DNA from: Fuerstiella marisgermanici
Lineage (GTDB): Bacteria; Planctomycetota; Planctomycetia; Planctomycetales; Planctomycetaceae
Reading direction: 5' to 3'
DNA length: 64,000 nucleotides
Assembly (NCBI RefSeq): GCF_001983935.1
Contig: NZ_CP017641.1
Coordinates: 3,410,001-3,474,000, forward strand
The position numbers and the translations under genes were made by a program. Numbering within the stretch: the first letter of the stretch is position 1; the number at the start of each line of letters is the position of its first letter. The notes below the pieces were generated by a model. The model saw nothing but the letters and a program-made list of their open reading frames with translations, was not told the origin of the DNA and ran no database searches. This document shows, piece after piece, positions 19,018-26,845 of the stretch.

Positions 19018-21576
19018 ATGACAAACGTTTCGAACATAAATGACGCATCACAGGATTCGTCGGATCAGGAGCTTGAAGAGCTTCTTACCGACGCGTTCGA
19101 TGCTCCGCCAGTGCCACGTACGCTGTTGAAGCGGCTTGATCGCGGTATCGAGCAGGAATGGGGCACGTCACCTCGATTGGCTGATTCGCATGTCGCAAGA
19201 GTCGGCCGGACTCTGGTCGGCGGTGGGCGGTGGGTGCGGCGTTTACCGATCGCGGCGGCGCTGGGAGTGTTGATTCTGTTGGCGGTCATGTTTCGCGGTG
19301 ATTCAACGGCCTTTGCGTGGAGTCAGTTGCTGGACGCAATGGCGAAGCAGGGTGTGGTTCAACTGGAATCAGAGAACGTCGATCGGTGGCTCGCACTTTC
19401 TGAGGGTTGGATCCGTGATAGGTCGGATGAATCGTCCGTGCTGGTGGATATTCAACGACAGGTTGTTTTACAGCGTGACGATGGTTCGGCGGATATCAAG
19501 CTGCGATCGCTGAAGCGTGGTGCACCGGCCGATCGCAATCAGTTGGTGTTAACATTTTTGTCCGGGACGAATTTTGACGACGAGACGATTCAGCGTTTTT
19601 CTGGTGCCCGAGTTGTCAGCGAATCTTCTTCGCGGGTGAGCGGTGAGGCTGGGGAGAACATTCAACTTGATGTTGACTTCGTCTGCGACAATCTTGAATC
19701 AGTATCGTTACGGGCCTTGGTGGACGTGGACAGTCATCTGCCCCTGCAGATGCAACTTGTGACTGCTGATCTGCCGATTGCCCGACCAACGTTGACTGTT
19801 TCTTTCCCGGCAGCCACGGCAACAGACCGCCGAGCCGTTGAATTCCCCGCCGACATGCCGGTTGTCAATGTCGAGGCGGCGGAGGCGATCCAGACGGCGT
19901 CCCTTGAATCGAATCTGTCTGGTGCGGACGACAAACTACTCGCGCCGATCGGGACTGACAAAGAAGACTCGAACGTCGCTGTTGCGTTAGCGACGACAAC
20001 GCCGGCTTCACCAAAGCCGGAACGGAAAAGCAAGCCTGCCGGGCTTTTCGGAGCCGCATCAGGATGGCAGCCGGTTGATGTTTCGCAGGGCTCGAATGAC
20101 GATGTGCTGCAGCAGTTGGATCATTTGATGGCGAAATTGTGGGAAGACAATGGCGTTGATCCAGCCGAGCCTGCGGGTGATGAAGAGTTACTTCGACGAG
20201 TTTATCTGGACCTTGCCGGACGTATTCCGGCAGTGACTGAGGTCCGAAATTATCTGAACGACAAATCGCCGAATCGCTATGTCGCCCTGGTTGAGCGACT
20301 GTTGATGAGTGCCGACTTCGCGTCTCATTTGGCAGCCACTTACCGCAGGTTCCTGATTCCTGAAGGAGTCGACTTAACGGCGTTCGGGGGCGTCGAGGCC
20401 TTTGATAAATGGTTGAGTGAACGCTTTGCCAGTAACGATTCGTACGACGAAGTGGTCCGCAGTTTGTTGCTGGCAGAGGGACGGTTGTCTCGGTCAGGTC
20501 CGTTGCTGTTCTATTCGGCCGCCAAACTGGATCCCGACCAACTGGCGTCGCGAACGTCGCGCGTGTTTTTGGGAATGCGGCTTGAGTGTGCTCAATGCCA
20601 CGACCATCCGTTCGAACCGTGGAGTCAAAAAGACTTCTGGAGCTACGCCGCATTCTTTGCTCGCATTTCGCGACCACAGGGGACGCTGGAGAATGTGTCC
20701 ACGGTAATGCGGGTTCGCGACGTTGAGCGTGGTGAAGTGATGATTCCGGATTCGGATGAAGTGGTGCCGCCACGGTTCTTAAACAGTGCCGCCCCGGTCG
20801 ACGATGGACAAGCCGATCAGCGTCGACAAAAACTGGCGAAATGGTTGACGGGGGCGGACAATCCGTATTTTCCGCGAGCTGCGGCGAATCGAGTTTGGGG
20901 GCAGATGTTTGGGCGAGGGATCGTTGATCCGGTAGATGATTTTGGAGTGGAAAATCCGCCAGTGTCACCGGAAGTACTCGACCTGCTGGCAGGGCACTTC
21001 ATTCGCACAAAGTTTGATCTTCGTGAATTGTTCCGCACGATTGCTCTTTCGCGAGCTTACCGGCTTTCCAGTGGAGCCGACGTGCAGGACTACCTGCGCG
21101 TCAATATGTTCGCTCAGATGAACGTCAAGACGCTGACGGCGGAACAGGTTTACGACTGCATTACCGTAGCGACAATGCCATCGGGGGCAGCGACGGAAGG
21201 TTTCAATGTGGTGCGGTTCGGCAACACGCCGCGTGACGAATTCCTGCGGCAATTTAGAACTCCGTCCGGCCGCCAAACGGAATATCTCGGCGGAATTCCT
21301 CAGGCACTGACATTAATGAACGGGACTTTGATCGATGGAGCGACAGGTCTTGCAAGCAGCGGCCTCTTGAAGTCGCTGGCAGCACCGTTCTTTCAGAACA
21401 AACAACGGATTGAAATTCTGTACTTCGCCACGTTGTCTCGTCAGCCAACCGCTTCTGAATGGGAGTTGCTGAACGAATACATCAGCGAAGACTTGTCAGG
21501 TCCGGCATTGCAGGAGGGGCTCGCAGATGTTTTGTGGGCGGTCTTGAACAGTGCTGAGTTTACGATGAATCATTAG
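19018..21576 (+). CDS. Membrane protein: anti-sigma-like N terminus fused to DUF1549 and DUF1553
   Basis: 852 residues. Residues 1-75 are cytoplasmic-looking and acidic (LEELLTDAFDAPPVPRTLLK). A single membrane helix follows at about 76-94 (LPIAAALGVLILLAVMF). The extracytoplasmic part has an unassigned beta domain, a linker, then DUF1549 (about 365-550: DEELLRRVYLDLAGRIPAV and LECAQCHDHPFEPWSQKDFW) and DUF1553 (about 595-848: KLAKWLTGADNPYFPRAAAN, RTIALSRAYRLSS). The CxxCH motif could bind haem or metal, but only one is present. These two domains are planctomycete hallmarks, often paired with DUF1501, which follows 10 bases downstream. Position next to an ECF gene and the topology suggest that this is the sigma factor's membrane partner; that role is inference. 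Confidence 0.8.
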   Translation: MTNVSNINDASQDSSDQELEELLTDAFDAPPVPRTLLKRLDRGIEQEWGTSPRLADSHVARVGRTLVGGGRWVRRLPIAAALGVLILLAVMFRGDSTAFAWSQLLDAMAKQGVVQLESENVDRWLALSEGWIRDRSDESSVLVDIQRQVVLQRDDGSADIKLRSLKRGAPADRNQLVLTFLSGTNFDDETIQRFSGARVVSESSSRVSGEAGENIQLDVDFVCDNLESVSLRALVDVDSHLPLQMQLVTADLPIARPTLTVSFPAATATDRRAVEFPADMPVVNVEAAEAIQTASLESNLSGADDKLLAPIGTDKEDSNVAVALATTTPASPKPERKSKPAGLFGAASGWQPVDVSQGSNDDVLQQLDHLMAKLWEDNGVDPAEPAGDEELLRRVYLDLAGRIPAVTEVRNYLNDKSPNRYVALVERLLMSADFASHLAATYRRFLIPEGVDLTAFGGVEAFDKWLSERFASNDSYDEVVRSLLLAEGRLSRSGPLLFYSAAKLDPDQLASRTSRVFLGMRLECAQCHDHPFEPWSQKDFWSYAAFFARISRPQGTLENVSTVMRVRDVERGEVMIPDSDEVVPPRFLNSAAPVDDGQADQRRQKLAKWLTGADNPYFPRAAANRVWGQMFGRGIVDPVDDFGVENPPVSPEVLDLLAGHFIRTKFDLRELFRTIALSRAYRLSSGADVQDYLRVNMFAQMNVKTLTAEQVYDCITVATMPSGAATEGFNVVRFGNTPRDEFLRQFRTPSGRQTEYLGGIPQALTLMNGTLIDGATGLASSGLLKSLAAPFFQNKQRIEILYFATLSRQPTASEWELLNEYISEDLSGPALQEGLADVLWAVLNSAEFTMNH

Positions 21577-21586
21577 GAGCTCAATC

Positions 21587-22918
21587 ATGACAACTCCCTT
21601 CTCCCGAAGACGACTACTCGGCTCACTAGCTGCAGGCATCGGCGGGATCAGTGTAAGTGGCTGGTTCCCGGCTTTGGCGGCTCAGCTGGCCGAGCAAAAA
21701 GAACGCAAGCGGCACTGCATTCTGTTGTGGATGAGTGGCGGGCCGACTCAAACCGACACATGGGACATGAAGCCGAACCACGAAAATGGCGGCGAATTCA
21801 AAGAGATCCAAACCGCGTCGCCAGGACTGCGATTTAGCGAACACCTTCCCAAACTGGCCGCTCAATCAGACAAACTGGCCGTGATGCGAGGTCTAAGTAC
21901 CAAAGAAGGTGATCACGGTCGCGGTACCTATTTGATGCGAACGGGGCGAGTTCCCATGGGGCCGATTCAATACCCGTGTATTGGCTCGGCACTGGCCAAC
22001 CAACTGGGAACCTTCGACGCGGGGTTGCCGAGTTTCGTGAGCGTCGGGCCTTACCGCGCGTTCAATCAGGACGCATTTGGCGCCGGTTTTCTGGGTCCGC
22101 GATTCGGTCCGTTGATTGTGGGAGCATCAGATATTCCCGGATCTATGTCTAACGATGTCGACGGGTATCCGGAACTTCGCGTCCAGGGAATGAATCGGTC
22201 TGGCGGGATAACTGAAGCTCGCATGGAGAAGCGACTGAAGATGTGGAAGGGGTTGCAGTCGTCGTTCCTTGCGAAACACAAGGCCGGAGCGGCCGCAACG
22301 CAGAACACGGTTTACGAAGGAGCGGTCCGGTTAATGAACAGCGAAGACGCCAAGGCCTTCGATCTGTCGGATGAACCCGAAGCACTGCGCGAAGCCTACG
22401 GGAAGACCGTGTTCGGCCAGGGTTGTCTGATGGCTCGGCGACTGATCGAACGGGGCGTGTCGTTCATTGAAGTGTCACTCGGCACAAACAGTGGCGGAAT
22501 TGGTTGGGACACGCATTCCGACAACTTCACCGCAGTGCAGCGACTGTCAACGGATCTGGATAACGGCTGGGCGACGCTGATGACCGATCTGGAAGACCGC
22601 GGCTTGTTGGAATCGACCACCATCCTGTGGATGGGCGAATTCGGCCGCACGCCGCAGATCAACGACGGTGCCGGTCGAGACCACTTTCCGGCCGCATGGT
22701 CGGCTGTACTGGCTGGCGGCGGAATCGCAGGCGGCCAGGCCTACGGTAGCACCAGCGAAGACGGCATGATGGTGAAAGACGGAAAGATCGCGGCCGAAGA
22801 TCTGCTGGCGACTCTTGTGGAAGCCACTGGAGTTGGTTCTGACGCCATGCTGATCAACGAAGACGGACGCCCAATTCCGATAGCAGAAGGCACGCCTGTG
22901 AAGGAAGTGCTGGCATGA
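21587..22918 (+). CDS. DUF1501 secreted protein (sulfatase/phosphatase-like fold)
   Basis: 443 residues, AGGAG 7 bases before the ATG. It opens with a twin-arginine signal (FSRRRLLGSLAAGIGGISVS), so it is probably exported folded. The body matches DUF1501: HCILLWMSGGPTQTDTWDMK, LAVMRGLSTKEGDHGRGTYL, and near the end TTILWMGEFGRTPQINDGAG with RDHFPAAWSAVLAGGGI. The family is related to the alkaline phosphatase/sulfatase superfamily; the substrate is unknown. DUF1501 genes regularly follow DUF1549/DUF1553 genes in planctomycetes. Its stop overlaps the next start by four bases (ATGA), implying translational coupling. Confidence 0.85.
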   Translation: MTTPFSRRRLLGSLAAGIGGISVSGWFPALAAQLAEQKERKRHCILLWMSGGPTQTDTWDMKPNHENGGEFKEIQTASPGLRFSEHLPKLAAQSDKLAVMRGLSTKEGDHGRGTYLMRTGRVPMGPIQYPCIGSALANQLGTFDAGLPSFVSVGPYRAFNQDAFGAGFLGPRFGPLIVGASDIPGSMSNDVDGYPELRVQGMNRSGGITEARMEKRLKMWKGLQSSFLAKHKAGAAATQNTVYEGAVRLMNSEDAKAFDLSDEPEALREAYGKTVFGQGCLMARRLIERGVSFIEVSLGTNSGGIGWDTHSDNFTAVQRLSTDLDNGWATLMTDLEDRGLLESTTILWMGEFGRTPQINDGAGRDHFPAAWSAVLAGGGIAGGQAYGSTSEDGMMVKDGKIAAEDLLATLVEATGVGSDAMLINEDGRPIPIAEGTPVKEVLA

Positions 22919-24651
22919 GCACGATACGCACTACTTTGTGGCTGAACACAGGCACGCTGCGAGTTCTTCTCACGCTCGGCGTTATATTGACCGCCAGTCT
23001 GTGTACCGCTGGCGAACTCAAGCTTTCCGTGCCGGTGCGATTCCTTCCCAAAACCGCACCGGCGTCGAACGCGACGCAAATGCCGCCGGGCATGCAGCGA
23101 CCTCCGACGCAGCCGACAACGCCCGGTGGAAAACTACCTCAGTACCAGCTGGATCACATTCGTCGCGGAGACAACAGCGTCGATGCTGACAACTCGTCCC
23201 TGCGAATCATTCTGGCACTGCCAGCCCAACCGATTCTGGTTGAGGCAAATATCACGGTGGATGGCAAAGCGTTTCGTCGAATGCGCGAAGATTGTGTTGC
23301 TGAGATTTTGAAATTTGTCGCCGATCCGATTGCATGGAAAGAACAATCGAAGCGAGCCGCTTTGCGAAACAATCCCGCCGAAGCCGCGACCAGTATACTG
23401 GAAGGCGTGAAGAACGTGTTCGACCAGGTTGTCGCCGCAGCACCCGACGTTGAAAAAGCAGAAGACAGCGAAGCAGGCGATAAACCCAAAGATACGGATA
23501 CCGACCAAGCTGATTTGGTTCCGGAAGTGCCCGCGTACGTCGCCCCCAATTCTCTGTTCGAACGGATCGAACGCTACATGGCGGCGACCGGGGAAGCACC
23601 CAACGCGGACGAAGTGCGTTGGATATTGACCAATTGGGTGGACGGACCTGCTTTGTTGTATCTCAACGACAATTTCCAGCGTTTCCGAGCCGACCAGACG
23701 CCGGTTTTCAACATCCTTGACCGGGATCGGAACGGCAAAGTGTCGTCTGAGGAAATGGAGTTGGCTGTGAAGTCGTTTCAGGATTGTGACCTCAACCGCA
23801 ACGACATTATCGAACATACCGAGATCGCAGAAGTCGCTAATGATCCTCGCGACGAAGCAACGCATGCTGGTTTCGGAAAGCTGATCTACGCCCTCCCTGA
23901 TCACACCAACGCAGCCTTCATGTACCAGCGACTGGCTCAACAGTACGCATCAAGAGACCCTCAGAGCACTGCTGCCCTGGCTCGTTTCGACACGAACGTC
24001 GATGGTAGATTCGACGCGGCTGAACTAAAGAGCCTGCGCGACCGTGCGCCCGACATTCGGATTGATGTGACATTCGATTCCGCAACGCCAGGCGAGTCGC
24101 GACTGAGCGTTGTTGGGCTTGCCGATGAGTTTGCTGCGGCGGCGGAATCGGCTGCCTTGAATCCGCGCAGCGTGACACTGCAGATTGGTTCTGACACTGT
24201 CGACTTCTGCGCGGTGCAATCAACAAACAGTGATCAGATTTCGATCGGAGCTGTCAATGACGGCTACCCCATGCTTCCCGTCGTGGACCCCAATGACGAC
24301 GGCCGCTTTACGATCCGTGAACTGCGCCAGTTAAACCAGCGTCTCGCAAGATTTGATCGCAATGGCGACGGTGGTCTGACAAGAGACGAAACCACTTCCA
24401 CTATCAGACTTTGTTTTGCCCTGGGGCCGGTGGCTCATCAGGAACTGGCCTCGCTAAGAAGCGTTCAATCGGCCAGTAAAGAGCCCTTCGTCAAGGGGCC
24501 GAATTGGTTTGTTCAAATGGACGTCAACAAGGACAACGACGTCAGCGCCAAAGAATTCCCCGGGAATGACGAACAGTTTGCAGAACTGGACGCGGATGGG
24601 GATAAGTTAATCAGTGCTCAAGAAGCGAATGCTTTTGAAGGTAAGCAATGA
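22915..24651 (+). CDS. Secreted EF-hand calcium-binding protein
   Basis: 578 residues with an N-terminal signal (LRVLLTLGVILTASLCTAGE). At least seven EF-hand-like loops are visible, in three groups: DRDRNGKVSSEE (about 265), DCDLNRNDIIEHTE (about 290), DTNVDGRFDAAE (about 357), DPNDDGRFTIRE (about 457), DRNGDGGLTRDE (about 480), DVNKDNDVSAKE (about 535) and DADGDKLISAQE (about 558). The loops keep acidic residues at positions 1 and mostly 3, 5 and 12, so calcium binding is plausible. The segment 60-250 is not recognised. Overlaps by four bases on both sides, so it is firmly inside the gene train. Role may be calcium-dependent assembly or sensing in the periplasm; that is inference. Confidence 0.8.
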   Translation: MSTIRTTLWLNTGTLRVLLTLGVILTASLCTAGELKLSVPVRFLPKTAPASNATQMPPGMQRPPTQPTTPGGKLPQYQLDHIRRGDNSVDADNSSLRIILALPAQPILVEANITVDGKAFRRMREDCVAEILKFVADPIAWKEQSKRAALRNNPAEAATSILEGVKNVFDQVVAAAPDVEKAEDSEAGDKPKDTDTDQADLVPEVPAYVAPNSLFERIERYMAATGEAPNADEVRWILTNWVDGPALLYLNDNFQRFRADQTPVFNILDRDRNGKVSSEEMELAVKSFQDCDLNRNDIIEHTEIAEVANDPRDEATHAGFGKLIYALPDHTNAAFMYQRLAQQYASRDPQSTAALARFDTNVDGRFDAAELKSLRDRAPDIRIDVTFDSATPGESRLSVVGLADEFAAAAESAALNPRSVTLQIGSDTVDFCAVQSTNSDQISIGAVNDGYPMLPVVDPNDDGRFTIRELRQLNQRLARFDRNGDGGLTRDETTSTIRLCFALGPVAHQELASLRSVQSASKEPFVKGPNWFVQMDVNKDNDVSAKEFPGNDEQFAELDADGDKLISAQEANAFEGKQ

Positions 24652-25733
24652 ATCGATTAGATACTCAATCCGCTCCCAAAAAATCGGGCAGCGAGAACGG
24701 ACATGCGGCGTCACCGGTCCTGGAGACGTCGAAGGACGTCGCTGAAACCGTGGACAGGATGCATGAGAAATTCAAAGAACTTCGGACCCAACTTAGCGGC
24801 ATTATTGTCGGCCAGGACGAAGTCGCTGAACAACTCTTGATTGCGTTGCTGTGCAAGGGGCATTGCATCCTGCAGGGAATGCCAGGGCTGGCGAAGACGA
24901 TGCTGGTGTCGACGATGGCGTCGCTGGTTGATATGTCCTTCCGCCGTGTTCAGTTTACCCCGGACCTGATGCCTGGCGACATTACGGGCACTGAGGTACT
25001 TGAAGAAGACCACACGACCGGCAAACGCATTTTTCGATTTGTGGAAGGTCCATTGTTTGGCAACGTTATTCTGGCAGACGAGATCAATCGCACGCCACCG
25101 AAGACGCAAAGTGCGTTGCTGGAAGCGATGCAGGAACGTCAACTGACAGTCTGCGGTCAGACCTACAAACTGCCGGAACCGTTCTTCGTCCTCGCGACGC
25201 AAAACCCCGTGGAAACCGAAGGCACTTATCCGCTGCCGGAAGCTCAACTGGACCGGTTTCTGCTGAAGATCCATGTCACGTATCCCAGCCGAAGTGAAGA
25301 ACTTGAGATCGCTCGGCGGCAAACCACAGACTATCACTTCGAAACAAAGACTGTGCTGGACGCGGACCAGATTCAGAAGATGCAGTCACTGGTACGCAAT
25401 GTGGTTGTCTCCGATCACGTTTACGAGGCGGCTCTTGATTTGGTCCGAGGCACTCGGCCGGAAGAAAGTGAGATGTCGGCCGAGCTAAAGAACCTGATTC
25501 AGTGGGGCGCTGGTCCGCGCGCCACGATTGCAGTGCTGATGGCCGCTAAGGCACGAGCTTTGTTGAATCGCCGCTGTCACGCTACGACTGCCGATATTAT
25601 TGCGGTTGCTCAACCAGTTTTACGTCATCGAGTCATCCTCACGTTCAACGCGGAAGCTGCCGGCATTGATGCCGACTCAGTGTTGGAAAAGATTATTCAA
25701 GGAACAAAGTCGTTGCATAAGGCTGCGGTGTGA
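24648..25733 (+). CDS. MoxR-family AAA+ ATPase
   Basis: 361 residues, starting within the previous stop (ATGA overlap) with AAGG upstream. Walker A is GMPGLAKT (77-84), Walker B VILADEINR (140-148), sensor region FVLATQNPVETEGTYPLPEA, and RFLLKIHV follows; the C-terminal lid is present (AKARALLNRRCHATTADIIA). MoxR ATPases act with von Willebrand A proteins as chaperones that mature metal-containing or multi-subunit complexes. The next genes encode DUF58 and two vWA membrane proteins, the classic partners. Normal length for the family, with a polar N-terminal extension of about 35 residues. Confidence 0.92.
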   Translation: MNRLDTQSAPKKSGSENGHAASPVLETSKDVAETVDRMHEKFKELRTQLSGIIVGQDEVAEQLLIALLCKGHCILQGMPGLAKTMLVSTMASLVDMSFRRVQFTPDLMPGDITGTEVLEEDHTTGKRIFRFVEGPLFGNVILADEINRTPPKTQSALLEAMQERQLTVCGQTYKLPEPFFVLATQNPVETEGTYPLPEAQLDRFLLKIHVTYPSRSEELEIARRQTTDYHFETKTVLDADQIQKMQSLVRNVVVSDHVYEAALDLVRGTRPEESEMSAELKNLIQWGAGPRATIAVLMAAKARALLNRRCHATTADIIAVAQPVLRHRVILTFNAEAAGIDADSVLEKIIQGTKSLHKAAV

Positions 25734-25795
25734 CGGCAAAGGCGGTGTCGTTTGCACGCCGTTCCTTCACAGCACAGTTGCATCGTTTTGCGTTT

Positions 25796-25823
25796 CGAAA
25801 ACTGAACACTGAAAACCGAACAC
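25796..25823 (+). repeat. Two-copy 14-base tandem repeat before the DUF58 gene
   Basis: CGAAAACTGAACAC is followed directly by TGAAAACCGAACAC (12 of 14 identical). It lies in the gap between the MoxR stop and the likely DUF58 start. Because the frame is open through it, a longer GTG start at 25730 would translate it as LNTENRTL-like sequence, which argues that this part is non-coding. Confidence 0.6.
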
Positions 25824-25831
25824 TCACTTCC

Positions 25832-26797
25832 ATGGTCAACCTGTTCCGATCCAAACCCGAACCAACCGTCGCGGCGGCTGGTCACACTGGTGCGACGCCG
25901 TTTCCGGCGGATCTGGTGGATCCTCGTGTGATGGACCAGATCGGGAATCTGGAACTGTTGTCGCGCACGGTGGTTGATGGACTGCTGGCGGGAAAACATC
26001 GTTCCACGACCAAAGGTGGCTGCTGCGAGTTTGCTCAGCATCGTCAGTACGCGCCGGGGGATGAGATTCGACAGATCGATTGGCAGGTTTATGCTCGCAA
26101 CGATCGTTACTTCATCAAGCAGTTTGAGGAAGAAACCAATCTGCACGGAATGATGGCTCTGGATACCAGTGGTTCAATGAAGTTTGGTTTGTCCACTGTC
26201 AGTAAACTTGATTACGCCAGGCAGGCAGCATCTTGTCTCGCTCGACTGTTGTTACATCAGCGTGACGCCGTCGGCACCGTCATTCTAAACGAGCAGAACC
26301 CCATGTTTCTGCCACCGAAACAAAACGCGGCTCACCTTCGCGCCATCCTGTCGATCCTACAGGCAGCAACCGCTTCGGAGGGCGGCAGTCTTGGCGTCCA
26401 GATTCGCGCCATCATTCCTCGCATGCGACGGCGCGGGCTGTTTGTACTGTTTTCTGATTGCTTCGGAGACCTCGACGACTTGGCAACGGCACTGCGTGTG
26501 GTCAAGGCTCGCGGGCATGATGTGGTGGTGATGCACGTGTTGGCTCCTGAAGAAATTCATTTTGATTTTCGGCGGTGGTCATCGTTCCAATCGCTGGAAG
26601 TGAAAGGACAGAAAGTCAATCTGGATCCTGCTGCTGTCCGCGACGAATATCTGCGGCGAATGCGACTCTTCCTTGATCGTCTGCAGGAACTGGTCACGGG
26701 ACTCGGCGGCGATTACGTGCGCATGACAACTAATCAGGATCTTGCAGAAACGCTTGGCTGGTTTCTACGAGGACGCAGCGCCAAAGGACACGGTTAA
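25832..26797 (+). CDS. DUF58 protein (MoxR partner, degenerate vWA fold)
   Basis: 321 residues from ATG 25832; an in-frame GTG at 25730 overlaps the moxR stop but would add 34 residues encoded partly by a tandem repeat. DUF58 signature: LLAGKHRSTTKGGCCEFAQH, then RQYAPGDEIRQIDWQVYARN and the vWA-like segment MMALDTSGSMKFG with a MIDAS-type DxSGS, followed by LFVLFSDCFGDLDDL. Cytoplasmic, no membrane helix. DUF58 proteins are almost always next to moxR and membrane vWA genes, as here. The DxSxS motif is intact, unlike in some DUF58 proteins. Confidence 0.88.
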   Translation: MVNLFRSKPEPTVAAAGHTGATPFPADLVDPRVMDQIGNLELLSRTVVDGLLAGKHRSTTKGGCCEFAQHRQYAPGDEIRQIDWQVYARNDRYFIKQFEEETNLHGMMALDTSGSMKFGLSTVSKLDYARQAASCLARLLLHQRDAVGTVILNEQNPMFLPPKQNAAHLRAILSILQAATASEGGSLGVQIRAIIPRMRRRGLFVLFSDCFGDLDDLATALRVVKARGHDVVVMHVLAPEEIHFDFRRWSSFQSLEVKGQKVNLDPAAVRDEYLRRMRLFLDRLQELVTGLGGDYVRMTTNQDLAETLGWFLRGRSAKGHG

Positions 26798-26845
26798 CGT
26801 GATTCGCCAACTTCACAATTCCAATCCCCAAACTGAATCTACTCC

